Position numbers and translations under genes: made by a program | The notes under the pieces: model-generated | Databases searched by the model: none | Seen by the model: only the letters and a program-made list of their open reading frames with translations | What the model was told of the DNA's origin: nothing | NCBI RefSeq assembly: GCF_003591515.1 | Contig: NZ_QZCG01000012.1 | Coordinates: forward strand, 1 to 64,000 | DNA: 64,000 nt | DNA from: Paracoccus onubensis | Lineage (GTDB): Bacteria; Pseudomonadota; Alphaproteobacteria; Rhodobacterales; Rhodobacteraceae | Direction of reading: 5' to 3' | Shown here: positions 50,768-59,565 of the stretch, one piece after another | Numbering within the stretch: position 1 is the stretch's first letter | How the letters are laid out: the number at the start of each line of letters is the position of its first letter

Positions 50768-52006
50768 TCAATGTACCAAAAGCAGTCTGCGCAAATCAGT
50801 CGCATTCCGAAGCGGCTCTACGATGTATGGGTCGCAATCTCGCAAGAGAGGTGCGGCGATCAACTGAGTGCCGTTCCAGATGGCCGGACTCGAGGCAGCT
50901 TCGTCCCTGCTTAGGCCGCGATCACGCCAAGGCAGGTCGATAAGTGGGGCAAATCCAAGGGTTGCGATATGCTCTTCCTTTTGCAATCCTTTGATATTCC
51001 ATCTGTTATCCCAGTTCGGACCGTGGCTTTCGCCGCTTTTTTTTGCTGCGGCGGGTTCGCGAACCAGTCGCAGCATATCGTTCGCCGGTTCAATCAGGAC
51101 GCCGTCCAGCGTAACGCGGTTATGCGTGGCAATGGACTCGAGCGCGTTCAGAACCGTTTGACGGCGGGGAGGATAATCCGCGCCGGTGATCCAGCGACAG
51201 CCTGCAATCAACAGCCGCCGGAATATTTCAGGAGGCGCATCCAGCAGGGGTGCATGGGGAAGATACAACGAGCCGTGACGGATAATCGCCTGTTCTGCCA
51301 GTTGCGCCGTATAGTGATTCAATGCTGCACGCGCCTTGCCGAGATTCCTGGCTGAAAGCGCAATGGCTTGCGAGTCCAGCGCCAATGCAGTCATAGCATG
51401 GCGGATCCGGACGCGGTCGTAGTCGGTATTCTGGTTGCTGGGATCGTCAATCCAGCCGATCCCGTGATCTGTCAGCCAGCGCCGCAATTCCGCTCTGGTG
51501 ATTTGCAGCATTGGACGCAGCCAGCGAATGCCGTGAAATTGACGCGTTTCGGACATCCCGGCGAGCCCGTCGATACCCGCTCCGCGTGCGAGCCGCATCA
51601 GCAGGGTCTCGGCCTGATCATCCGCCGTATGGCCAAAGGCGATGGCGGGCAGATCATGTCTTTTCGCCCAATCCGACAGCAGCAGCAAGCGCCCGTCACG
51701 CGCATTCGCCATGAGATTGCCGCCTTCCGATATGTCACGTTGCCAAAGCAACACGTCATGGCGCAATCCCAGTTTCGCCGCATTTCTGGCAACCTCCTGC
51801 GCTTCGGATGCGCTTTCTGCCCGAAGACCGTGATCCACCGTGGCCACCTGGATCCGACGACCGGCAGCCCAATTGGCGATCATATGCATCAATGCGGTTG
51901 AATCTCCGCCGCCGGACACCGCCACGCCCAGGGCGGGCAGGTCCTTTGCCTGACGATCAAGCGCCGCGCATACCCGGGATTCGAGATCGGCCGGAGGGGC
52001 AGTCAC
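50768..52006 (-). CDS. tilS: tRNA(Ile)-lysidine synthetase TilS
   Basis: A 412-residue N-type ATP-pyrophosphatase that adds lysine to C34 of tRNA-Ile(CAU), changing its decoding from AUG to AUA. The PP-loop SGGGDS is at 31-36, with AFGHTADDQAETLLMRLARG downstream. The start is GTG with GAGG upstream. In many bacteria tilS stands directly before ftsH, as here. The C-terminal half is less conserved, which is usual. Confidence 0.94.
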   Translation of the reverse strand: MTAPPADLESRVCAALDRQAKDLPALGVAVSGGGDSTALMHMIANWAAGRRIQVATVDHGLRAESASEAQEVARNAAKLGLRHDVLLWQRDISEGGNLMANARDGRLLLLSDWAKRHDLPAIAFGHTADDQAETLLMRLARGAGIDGLAGMSETRQFHGIRWLRPMLQITRAELRRWLTDHGIGWIDDPSNQNTDYDRVRIRHAMTALALDSQAIALSARNLGKARAALNHYTAQLAEQAIIRHGSLYLPHAPLLDAPPEIFRRLLIAGCRWITGADYPPRRQTVLNALESIATHNRVTLDGVLIEPANDMLRLVREPAAAKKSGESHGPNWDNRWNIKGLQKEEHIATLGFAPLIDLPWRDRGLSRDEAASSPAIWNGTQLIAAPLLRDCDPYIVEPLRNATDLRRLLLVH

Positions 52007-52014
52007 CTATCGCC

Positions 52015-52920
52015 TCATTCCTGGTTTACCAGATCCGCAGCCGCCTCGGGGTTTACTGTCGCGTCTTGTTCGGATCCCAACGCCTTGCTGGCGCAGTCAA
52101 GCACCGTCAGGCGGTGCTCGGCCTCCTGGGATTGCGCGGTGCCCGGAAAGCGTGCCGGGATTTCGGCAAGATACAGGCAGGCAGCGACAGGATCGCCATC
52201 GGCCTCGATCACCCGGGCGATGCCCAGCAGACTGTCCGCCGCCCGGGAGCCGTCGGGATCGGCGGTGAAACCTTCAAGCCATGCCGTCGCTGCGGCCCGG
52301 GGCTGTCCGATATTGTCCAGCGCCGTTCCCCGCAGATAATAGGCTTGTGCAGTCAAAGGTCCACCTGCATGGTTTTGCGCCACCGCCGCGAACATGTCCG
52401 CCGCGCGCCGGAACTCGCCCGCATTCAGGGCCTTGTAAGCTGCATCGAAATCCGCCTGCTCTTCGGAAGACGCCGTGTCGTTTTCTCCGTCAGGCGCTGT
52501 CGCGCCATTGCCGACCTGTGGAATAATCTCGACCCCGGTACCTTCCGCGCTCGTATCCGGAGCCATCAGGGCACCAAGATCGCAGGTTTCGTCCATCTCG
52601 CACAGACGGAATTCCAGATCGTCCATGCGCGCGGTGCTTTCCCTGATGACCGTCCGGATGCGGTTCTGAAGCTGCTCCGTCTGATCGGTCAGCTGGTTCA
52701 GACGGTCTTCCATGGCATTCATGCGGTCGATGGCATTCGCGCCGCCGGCCTCCTGATAGCCCTCGGCTCCGGCGGCGCTCAACTCGCCGCGCAGGCTTTG
52801 CAACTGATTGCGCAGATCCGAGATGGTGGCCCGCAACCCGGCAAGGGTCGGCTCCTGTGCTTGCACAGGCAATACCGTCATCGCGATCAAAAGCGCGGCG
52901 GCGGCGGTTTGCTTGATCAC
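52015..52920 (-). CDS. cpoB: Tol-Pal system protein CpoB (YbgF)
   Basis: A 301-residue periplasmic protein that links Tol-Pal to peptidoglycan synthesis by PBP1B-type enzymes. A signal peptide ends VLPVQAQ; an N-terminal coiled coil (about 25-105) is followed by an acidic linker and TPR repeats (from about 150: FDAAYKALNAGEFRRAADMF). The GTG start overlaps the pal stop by four bases. The linker is longer than in E. coli. Confidence 0.9.
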   Translation of the reverse strand: MIKQTAAAALLIAMTVLPVQAQEPTLAGLRATISDLRNQLQSLRGELSAAGAEGYQEAGGANAIDRMNAMEDRLNQLTDQTEQLQNRIRTVIRESTARMDDLEFRLCEMDETCDLGALMAPDTSAEGTGVEIIPQVGNGATAPDGENDTASSEEQADFDAAYKALNAGEFRRAADMFAAVAQNHAGGPLTAQAYYLRGTALDNIGQPRAAATAWLEGFTADPDGSRAADSLLGIARVIEADGDPVAACLYLAEIPARFPGTAQSQEAEHRLTVLDCASKALGSEQDATVNPEAAADLVNQE

Positions 52921-53444
52921 GATCCAACCCCGGATGCACTGACCACGGTAACGGCCCGCCGGTTTTTTGCGTAGCAGCTTTCTTCCGAACAGACTTCTGC
53001 CGGACGTTCCTTGCCGAAGCTGAGCGTGCGGATGCGGCCCGATTCTACGCCATTGGCGACCAGATATTCCTGTACGGCGCCTGCCCGCCGCGCGCCCAGC
53101 GCAAGATTATATTCACGGGTGCCGGTCTCTTCGGCATGCCCCTGCACGACAGCCGAGAATTCCTGATGCTTCGTCAGCCATTCGGCCTGACGATTCAGGA
53201 TCGCGCGGGCTTCGGAATTCAGGGCGGTCTGGTTGGCCGCGAACAGGATGGTATCACCGACCTGGCTCGAAAAATACTGGGCGGTTGCTTCTCCGGGAAG
53301 GGAGCCGCTGGCCAGGTCACCCTGATACAGCGCCCCGTTGCCCAGATTGGCATAAGGGTCCTGAACCTGCTGGGCAGGAGGCTGCTGCGCGCAGGCGGCA
53401 AGCATAACGACTGATAGTGTAAGAGGAAGAAGATATGGTTTCAT
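52917..53444 (-). CDS. pal: Peptidoglycan-associated lipoprotein Pal
   Basis: A 175-residue outer-membrane lipoprotein. The lipobox LAAC places the lipidated residue at Cys18. The OmpA-like domain follows, with VVQGHAEETGTREYNLALGA, then RRAGAVQEYLVANGV, binding meso-diaminopimelate. The tail has an extra cysteine pair (EVCSEESCYAKNRRA). With TolB it holds the outer membrane to the wall. GTAGGG-like bases precede the ATG. Confidence 0.95.
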   Translation of the reverse strand: MKPYLLPLTLSVVMLAACAQQPPAQQVQDPYANLGNGALYQGDLASGSLPGEATAQYFSSQVGDTILFAANQTALNSEARAILNRQAEWLTKHQEFSAVVQGHAEETGTREYNLALGARRAGAVQEYLVANGVESGRIRTLSFGKERPAEVCSEESCYAKNRRAVTVVSASGVGS

Positions 53445-53454
53445 TGTAGGGTTC

Positions 53455-54783
53455 CTATGGCAACAAGGGACCCCAGGATGGGTCCGACGCGGCAGAATCG
53501 AGTTCGAGCGGACGCATATTCCTTCCGCTAATATCAACCGAGTGCAGGCGCGGCTGTCCATTTCCGCCCGGTGTCACTCGGGTAAACATGATAACTCGTC
53601 CATTGGGGGCCCATGTCGGGCCTTCGTCAAGAAACGAATCGGTCAGGGTTTTCTCTTCCGAGCCGTCGCTGCGCATGACGGCGATATGAAAACGATCCCC
53701 CAGCTGCTTTGTAAAGGCAATCATGTCGCCCTTCGGGGACCAGGTGGGATCGCCATAGCGGCCTTCGCCAAAGCTAATGCGGGTCGGCTCTCCGCCCTCA
53801 ACGGGCACGACATAAAGCTGCTGAGTGCCCGAGCGGTCCGATTCAAAGACGATACGCTTGCCATCGGGGCTGAATGAGGGCGAGGTATCTATCGCATGGG
53901 TCTTGGTCAACGGTCGCCCGGTCCCCGTCGCGGCGTCCATCAGCCACAGATCGGTATCGACGCCGTTATCCTGCGCAAAGGCGATCCATCGGCCATCGGG
54001 CGAAAAGACCGGCGAAAAGGCCATGCTGTTGCCGCCCTGCGTCAGAGGCCGCGAGGAAACGCTTGCGACATCAAGGATCTGAAGCTGCGGAAAACCGCTT
54101 TCAAAGCTGGTATAGACGATCTTCTTTCCGTCGGGCGAGAATTGCGGTGCCAGCACAAGCGATGAACTGTCCGTCATCCACAGGATATTCGCGCCATCGT
54201 AATCCATGACACCGATCCGCTTGATACGGGCATCCTTCGGACCGGTTTCCTGCACGAAGGCCACCCGGCTGTCGAAATAGGCGGATTCGCCGGTCAGCCG
54301 CGAATAGATCTGGTCCGCAATCTTATGGGCTGCGCGCCGCCAGTCGCCCGAGCGCGCAACGAATTGCATTCCGTCGCCCAGCGGCTGGCCGGCGAAAATG
54401 TCGAACAGCCGGAACTTGACGTTGATCTCTTCGCCCTGACCGCTGACATCGGCGGTGACCAGCGCTTGCGCATTGATCGCCCGCCATTCCTCATAGGCGA
54501 CGGCATCGTTGAAATCGTCATGGCTGGAGACATGCGCGTCCCGGGCGATCTCGCGGAACAGGCCGGTGCCGGTCAGGTCATCGGCAACAACCTGCCGAAT
54601 TTTTCCGGCGAGATCGGAATCGCCGTAGAAATCGGGGATGGCGATGGCAACCGGATCGGTCACGCCATCGGTGATTTCGATTCGCAGCGGTCCGTCCTGC
54701 GCCAATGCGGGCAGTGCAGTCACGGCGGCAGCGCCTGTCAGGCCAAGCGCAAGAACGAGGGCAGGGGTCAGCTTATGGAACAT
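53455..54783 (-). CDS. tolB: Tol-Pal translocation protein TolB
   Basis: A 442-residue periplasmic beta-propeller protein that binds Pal and TolA. A signal peptide (ending ALPALAQ) precedes the N-terminal domain (RIEITDGVTDPVAIAIPDFY) and six WD40-like PD40 repeats marked by FSPDGKKIVYTS, FSPDGRWIAFAQ and FSPDGKRIVFES. The ATG at 54783 has GAGGAAAG upstream; a longer frame starting inside the gap is not supported. It follows tolA by 43 bases. Confidence 0.95.
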   Translation of the reverse strand: MFHKLTPALVLALGLTGAAAVTALPALAQDGPLRIEITDGVTDPVAIAIPDFYGDSDLAGKIRQVVADDLTGTGLFREIARDAHVSSHDDFNDAVAYEEWRAINAQALVTADVSGQGEEINVKFRLFDIFAGQPLGDGMQFVARSGDWRRAAHKIADQIYSRLTGESAYFDSRVAFVQETGPKDARIKRIGVMDYDGANILWMTDSSSLVLAPQFSPDGKKIVYTSFESGFPQLQILDVASVSSRPLTQGGNSMAFSPVFSPDGRWIAFAQDNGVDTDLWLMDAATGTGRPLTKTHAIDTSPSFSPDGKRIVFESDRSGTQQLYVVPVEGGEPTRISFGEGRYGDPTWSPKGDMIAFTKQLGDRFHIAVMRSDGSEEKTLTDSFLDEGPTWAPNGRVIMFTRVTPGGNGQPRLHSVDISGRNMRPLELDSAASDPSWGPLLP

Positions 54784-54826
54784 ACTTTCCTCTTTAACGT
54801 CATTGACGGATGGGAAAAAGGGCGGG

Positions 54827-56620
54827 TCATGGCTGTTCCCCTTGTTCAAATCGTATTCCATCCGGGCGAAAATCAACGATCACGTTGCGCCAGCGGCCGT
54901 ATTTCTCGCGCGGTAGGGGAAAACCCGCGCGTCCGCAATTCAGAATCGCGCGACGTGCGGTTTCATATGCGATCTGTGTCGAGGTCTGCGACGAGCCGCC
55001 CTGCGAATCGATAAGCTGAAGGCTGTTCAGTTCGGGGCGGCCGTCAGGCGACATCTGGAATTCGATCGATACCGCCACGCGCGAGGCATCCACCGAAAGC
55101 GCGCCACGTTGCCAGCATCCTTCAAGTGCAATCCGAAAACCCTCGCGCTCTGACATGGAAAGGGGCTGGCCAAGCGGCGCAGCCCCCGTTGTCGTTTCGC
55201 CCGCGTCCGACTGCTGGTCTGACGGTTCATCCGGCTCCGGCAAGGGGGTCGGCGTGATCGGGGTCGGTGTCAGTTGATTCGGCTCGGGAGGCGGATCCTG
55301 CTGGGGTTCGGCGGATTGATTCTGCGACATGGCGTCGGAAAGTGCCGCGGAAAGCGGATCCTGTTCCGCCGAAGCACCGCTGCCGCCTTCGATGCGCTGG
55401 ACATTGCCGCCGGCCGTTTCACCGGTTGAGGCCGTATCTTCGCCATCCGAGCCGGATTCACCCTGCTGCGCTTCGCGCAACGCATCCTCGACCGACTGGC
55501 GGCTTTCGGCTTCGCGTTCTGCCTCACGGGCGGCGTCCTCGGCGGCCTGGCGTTCTTCCTCCCTGCGAGCTTCTTCTTCGGCTCGCCGCCGCTCTTCCTC
55601 GGCCCGCGCTTCTGCCGCTGCGGCTTCCCGTTCGGCCTCTTCCCGTTCCGCCTGTGCTGCCGCGCGGCGTTGCTCTGCTTCCCGTTCGGCCTGTTCGGCG
55701 GCACGGCGTCGTTCGGCTTCCCGTGCCGCTTCTTCTGCGGCCTGCCGTTCTTCTTCCCGCTGGCGGGCTTCTTCCGCAGCCTGTTGCCGTTCCTCTTCGG
55801 CGCGCTGTGCGTCTTCTGCCGCTCGCCGTTCAGCGGCTTCCCGTTCGGCCTGCTCGGCGGCGCGTTGCTGTTCTTCTTGCGCGGCCTGTTCCGCCGCCTG
55901 CCGTTCTTCTTCGGCCTGTGCGGCTTCCTGTGCTGCCTGTCGTTCCTCGGCTTCGCGCGCTGCCTGCGCGGCGGCTGCCTGCTGCGCGCGTTCGGCCGCC
56001 TGCTGTGCTGCAATCCTCGCGTTATAATCTTCGACCAGCCCATCGGGGCGGTTGCGCGGACGTGTGGAACTGTCCAGCACCAGTGCCGATACGGGCGCGC
56101 TGGGCTCTATCGTTTCATCCTGTTCCGAGGGTTCCGGGCGTGCCGGCTGCTCGGGTGCTTGGGGCTGGGTGGTGGCCGCGGGTGCGGCGGGCGCCGCCTC
56201 TTCCTGTTCCGGAAGCTCGGGGGCCTCGGGAAGATCGGTCGCGACATTGACCGGTTCACGATTCTCGAAATCGCTCAGGTCAGGTTCGGCCTCCGATGCA
56301 TCGGGCTCCGCGAGTTCCTGCGCTTCGGATTCCGAATTGGGCGCTGGCGTCTCTTCGGGTGTCTCTGCCTGAGTGCTTTCGGCTTCGGGTTCGGTGATTT
56401 CCGTGACGGCTGTGGCATCAGGATTGACCGGCCCTGCTCCGCGAGATGCGGCGGCATATTGCTCGAACTCGGCCCCGCTCATGGTTGCGACCTCGGTCAT
56501 GCGCACCGGCTGCGAGGGTTGTGGCCGGAACAGCACGCCGCCCAGCAAGGCCCAGAGGATCAGTGCGGCATGCGCGATCCCCGAAATCCACCATCCGATG
56601 CGCTCTTCCCGGTCGGACAT
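54827..56620 (-). CDS. tolA: Tol-Pal protein TolA
   Basis: A 597-residue energy-transducing protein, longer than the E. coli one (421). One membrane helix (ISGIAHAALILWALLGGVLF) anchors it; domain II is an exceptionally long Ala/Glu/Arg/Gln coiled coil (about residues 195-395) encoded by near-repetitive codons, flanked by acidic Pro-rich linkers. Domain III (about 490-597) is the TonB-like fold contacting TolB and Pal. The repetitive stretch makes very long antisense frames that are not genes. It starts after tolR by three bases. Confidence 0.92.
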   Translation of the reverse strand: MSDREERIGWWISGIAHAALILWALLGGVLFRPQPSQPVRMTEVATMSGAEFEQYAAASRGAGPVNPDATAVTEITEPEAESTQAETPEETPAPNSESEAQELAEPDASEAEPDLSDFENREPVNVATDLPEAPELPEQEEAAPAAPAATTQPQAPEQPARPEPSEQDETIEPSAPVSALVLDSSTRPRNRPDGLVEDYNARIAAQQAAERAQQAAAAQAAREAEERQAAQEAAQAEEERQAAEQAAQEEQQRAAEQAEREAAERRAAEDAQRAEEERQQAAEEARQREEERQAAEEAAREAERRRAAEQAEREAEQRRAAAQAEREEAEREAAAAEARAEEERRRAEEEARREEERQAAEDAAREAEREAESRQSVEDALREAQQGESGSDGEDTASTGETAGGNVQRIEGGSGASAEQDPLSAALSDAMSQNQSAEPQQDPPPEPNQLTPTPITPTPLPEPDEPSDQQSDAGETTTGAAPLGQPLSMSEREGFRIALEGCWQRGALSVDASRVAVSIEFQMSPDGRPELNSLQLIDSQGGSSQTSTQIAYETARRAILNCGRAGFPLPREKYGRWRNVIVDFRPDGIRFEQGEQP

Positions 56621-56623
56621 TTA

Positions 56624-57076
56624 TCAGCCGTCCATCCGTGGGCCGCCGGTGTCGGTCACCAGAACGATATTGGTGAAGCCGGCGGCGTTCAAAGCTCCCA
56701 TGATCTGCACGACGCGCGCATAGGGAATACCGCCATCGGCGCGCAGGAAGATCTTGTCGGACTGCCGCTCCTCCAGAACCGAGCGAAGGCGAGTCAGAAT
56801 CTCGTCATCCGCGACCGGATTATTCATCAGCGTGACCTGCCCTTCGGCCGGAATCGAGATGACCAGCGGCTCCTCCGGTTCGGAGGGCACGGCCGTCGCG
56901 GCGGTACGAGGCAGGTTCAGCGGCACACCCGCGGTCATAAGCGGCGCCGCGACCATGAAGATCACCAGCAGAACCAGCATCACATCCACAAAGGGCGTGA
57001 CGTTGATCTCGGACATCGGCGCGTTGCGCCTGCGCCCGCGGCCCTTGCGCGTTACCCGTTTGACGACATCCGCCAT
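56624..57076 (-). CDS. tolR: Tol-Pal protein TolR
   Basis: A 150-residue ExbD/TolR-type subunit. A basic cytosolic start, then EINVTPFVDVMLVLLVIFMV with the proton-binding Asp in the single helix, and a periplasmic domain. It forms the proton-driven motor with TolQ. The gene lies between tolQ (three bases before) and tolA. Confidence 0.95.
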   Translation of the reverse strand: MADVVKRVTRKGRGRRRNAPMSEINVTPFVDVMLVLLVIFMVAAPLMTAGVPLNLPRTAATAVPSEPEEPLVISIPAEGQVTLMNNPVADDEILTRLRSVLEERQSDKIFLRADGGIPYARVVQIMGALNAAGFTNIVLVTDTGGPRMDG

Positions 57077-57079
57077 GGC

Positions 57080-57772
57080 TCAGCTTTCATCCATCTGCCG
57101 CGACAGCAGGGTCGAGAATTCATCGGCAAATGCTTCCCAGTTGCCAACAACCCTTTCGGCGTCGCCCGACAGCTTGTTGTAGAAGATCACCGCCGGGATG
57201 GCGGCCAGCAGGCCAAGAGCCGTGGCCAGAAGCGCCTCGGCGATGCCGGGGGCGACGACGGCAAGGCTGGTATTCTGGGACATGGCGATCCCTTCGAACG
57301 CGGTCTTGATCCCCCAGACAGTGCCGAACAACCCGATAAACGGGGCCGTCGCGCCAACCGTGGCAAGGAAGGACAGGCCGCGGAACAGCCGGGTTTCCTC
57401 GCGCTGGATCGCCACATTCATCGCCCGGTCGATGCGCTGCGCGCCCCCGGGAATCAGCGCTCCGTCATCGCGGTGACTGCGCCGCCATTCGGTCATGCCC
57501 GCCGCAAAGATCCGTTCGGACGCGCCGGAAGGGGTTTCGCCCAGCCGGTCATAGAGATCGTCCAGGGGTTCGCCCGACCAGAAGGCGCGGTCGAAGCGCG
57601 ACGCCTCACGCTTCGCATTCGCGAAGGTCAGGAATTTCTGAATAATGATCGCCCAGCCCCAGAAAGAGGCGATGATCAGGATAATCATCACGATCTTTAC
57701 GGTCAGAGAGGCGCGGAAAAACAGCGCCATCAGCGAAAAATCAAGGGCCTGCGCGGCCTGAATGGGTTCCAT
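57080..57772 (-). CDS. tolQ: Tol-Pal protein TolQ
   Basis: A 230-residue ExbB/TolQ-type subunit with three membrane helices. LSFLATVGATAPFIGLFGTV and IAEALLATALGLLAAIPAVI are the hallmark helices of the stator. The ATG at 57772 has GAGG nine bases upstream; a GTG two codons earlier is too close. A 111-base gap separates it from the sulfotransferase-like gene, so an extra promoter may lie there. Confidence 0.95.
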   Translation of the reverse strand: MEPIQAAQALDFSLMALFFRASLTVKIVMIILIIASFWGWAIIIQKFLTFANAKREASRFDRAFWSGEPLDDLYDRLGETPSGASERIFAAGMTEWRRSHRDDGALIPGGAQRIDRAMNVAIQREETRLFRGLSFLATVGATAPFIGLFGTVWGIKTAFEGIAMSQNTSLAVVAPGIAEALLATALGLLAAIPAVIFYNKLSGDAERVVGNWEAFADEFSTLLSRQMDES

Positions 57773-57883
57773 TGTCACTGCCTCATATGGATCGGGCGCG
57801 TTTCGGGCCTTCTAGCGCCTGTTTTACAGGAGTTTTACCCCCCACGACAACACAATGCTGTCAATCTCCCGTGTCGGACGGGA

Positions 57884-58615
57884 TCATCGGATCGCAAGCT
57901 TGTGCGCCGCGATTTTCTCATATGCCGGCCGCAGCTTATCCGCCAGACGCGCCAGGTCGCCGCCCAGTTCCGGCAATGCTCCCTCGGCCCCGGCAAATCC
58001 GGTCGAGCGGTTGACCGCGTCATACCACACCTCGCCCCAGACCCCGTCCTCGGGATGCGGGCCGGGCTGCCATGACAGCATGCTTTCGCGGAATGCGATG
58101 CCAATCCCGTCACATAGCGTTTGCAGGGCGGGCGCGGGGGCGCGGCGGATATCGGCGCTGTCGATGACGATAGGGGCAGGGCCGCGGGCGGCCATTTCCT
58201 GAAACATCTCCCATTGTCTGTCGAAACCGAGTTCATCGGGATCGGGCAGCCCCCGCTTGGCCGCGAAAGAGGCCGCGACACGTTCGGGTTCGCGGATCAG
58301 GAAGATATTGGTGATCATGGCGGTCCAGCTCAAATCCATATCGGGCAGCATATGCTGGACCATATGTTTCTGATATTGGATCGGTTTCCCGCAAGGTTCC
58401 GTTGTCAATCCGGGCAGAACCTCGCGCCAGTCGCCTGGCTGGCTGGCAATCACCTTGTCGCGGACGGGATGGGGCAGGCCGGTCCGGATCAGGTAATGCG
58501 CATAGAAAGGCTCATCCACGCAGGCGCAATCGCCGCGTGCGCCGAATGATCGCATCATCGCGGTAGACAGGTTCCGCGGTCCCGACCACATGGCGATCCG
58601 GTGAGGCTCAGTCAT
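57884..58615 (-). CDS. Sulfotransferase-like protein
   Basis: A 243-residue protein of the P-loop sulfotransferase superfamily. The PAPS-binding start HRIAMWSGPRNLSTAMMRSF (P-loop residues about 10-19) and DEPFYAHYL are typical of the branch of small sulfotransferase-like proteins with unknown substrate. IFLIREPERVAASFAAKRG matches the 3'-phosphate motif. It overlaps ybgC by eight bases and precedes tolQ, so it is probably read with the tol genes. Whether it transfers sulfate is not shown. An ATG at 58621 is an alternative start. Confidence 0.78.
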   Translation of the reverse strand: MTEPHRIAMWSGPRNLSTAMMRSFGARGDCACVDEPFYAHYLIRTGLPHPVRDKVIASQPGDWREVLPGLTTEPCGKPIQYQKHMVQHMLPDMDLSWTAMITNIFLIREPERVAASFAAKRGLPDPDELGFDRQWEMFQEMAARGPAPIVIDSADIRRAPAPALQTLCDGIGIAFRESMLSWQPGPHPEDGVWGEVWYDAVNRSTGFAGAEGALPELGGDLARLADKLRPAYEKIAAHKLAIR

Positions 58616-59012
58616 CCGCATCTTCCTTCAGGGCAGAGATCAGGGCCGTGGGCAATCGGGCGGGGCGGCCGGACGAACCCAGACAGACGATGGTGACGCG
58701 GGCCGTAAACAGAATCCGGTCATCCCGCCGCACCGACTGATCCAGAACTACCCGCGCTGGGGTCACCATGAAGGTTTCGGTCGTAACCTCCAGAAGATCG
58801 TCGAATTTCGCCGGGCGCAGGTAGTCGGCTTCGACTCGCCGCACGGCGAAGACATGCCCGGTTTGCTCCTTCATTGCGGCCTGATCCAATCCGATTTGCC
58901 GCAGCCATTCAGAACGGCCGCGTTCGATGAATTTCAGATAATTGGCATAATAAACGATCCCGGCAAGATCGGTGTCCTCGTAATAGACCCTTATGGTCAG
59001 TCGATGCGCCAT
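58608..59012 (-). CDS. ybgC: Tol-Pal-associated acyl-CoA thioesterase YbgC
   Basis: A 134-residue hotdog thioesterase. The catalytic aspartate lies in YYEDTDLAGIVYYANYLKFI, followed by ERGRSEWLRQIG, the 4-hydroxybenzoyl-CoA thioesterase signature. In E. coli YbgC heads the tol operon and acts on acyl-CoA linked to phospholipid synthesis. The ATG at 59012 is the usual N-terminus (MAHRLTIRVYY). It is the first gene of the block running to ftsH. Confidence 0.93.
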   Translation of the reverse strand: MAHRLTIRVYYEDTDLAGIVYYANYLKFIERGRSEWLRQIGLDQAAMKEQTGHVFAVRRVEADYLRPAKFDDLLEVTTETFMVTPARVVLDQSVRRDDRILFTARVTIVCLGSSGRPARLPTALISALKEDADD

Positions 59013-59183
59013 AGCCGTTCCTTTCGGTCTGCATATCCCCTTTTCTCGTCCGCTTTGCATATTGTGCAACCACATCGAACACAGAAAGCGAAAAATCGCG
59101 CCTAATCATTCCAAGGGTGCGGCCATATTTCCATGTCACAAAACAGACGCATTGATGCGCCGCATTTCAGATGGAGAAGAAAA

Positions 59184-59435
59184 ATGAAAGTCCTTACAGC
59201 GTCTTTGCTTGCATTGGGTCTGGTCGCCAGCGCTGCTTCTGCAGGCCAGTTCTCTGGAACCAGCCGGAATTCGATCGTCGAGCGTCCGGCACCGAATACC
59301 CAGCAGATCGAGGTCAGAGCCGGCTCCGTTCTGACGACGCCCGAACTTAAAAGGGCCAATCTTGCAGCTGATGACCTGATCACGGTGACGAGTTTCCCAA
59401 GCCCGGAAAACGCTCGGCTGACCAACGAACGTTAA
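59184..59435 (+). CDS. Small secreted protein, unknown
   Basis: An 83-residue protein with a clear signal peptide (KVLTASLLALGLVASAASA). The mature part is about 63 residues, polar, with no cysteines or recognised domain. GGAGAAG precedes the ATG at 59184; a longer frame from 59133 would bury the signal peptide. Two strong hairpins directly downstream insulate it from the LysR gene, which suggests a separate, possibly well expressed transcript. Confidence 0.72.
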   Translation: MKVLTASLLALGLVASAASAGQFSGTSRNSIVERPAPNTQQIEVRAGSVLTTPELKRANLAADDLITVTSFPSPENARLTNER

Positions 59436-59443
59436 ATTCTTTC

Positions 59444-59476
59444 CCGGGGTCCCTGCGAGCATGGGGACCCCGGTTT
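59444..59476 (+). terminator. First terminator after the small secreted protein gene
   Basis: CCGGGGTCCC and GGGACCCCGG form a perfect 10-bp stem with a ten-base loop, followed by a short TTT. It begins nine bases after the stop codon. Confidence 0.8.
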
Positions 59477-59491
59477 CACAGCCTGCGACTG

Positions 59492-59520
59492 ATACCGCCC
59501 GCTTTGGGCGGTATTTTTTT
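59492..59520 (+). terminator. Second, stronger rho-independent terminator
   Basis: ATACCGCCC and GGGCGGTAT form a 9-bp stem with a five-base loop, followed by an unbroken run of seven T. On the plus strand it ends transcription before lysR. Confidence 0.9.
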
Positions 59521-59565
59521 GTCGTGATCTTGTCAAACACGCCCTGCGGAAACATTTCCCTAGTC

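Noticed and set aside
55670..58075. 801-codon open frame on the plus strand opposite tolA-tolR-tolQ
   Set aside because: It is antisense to well-supported tol genes; the long openness comes from GC-rich repetitive codons, and the peptide (PFGLFGG, FRRLPFFFG repeats) is a shadow of the coiled coil.
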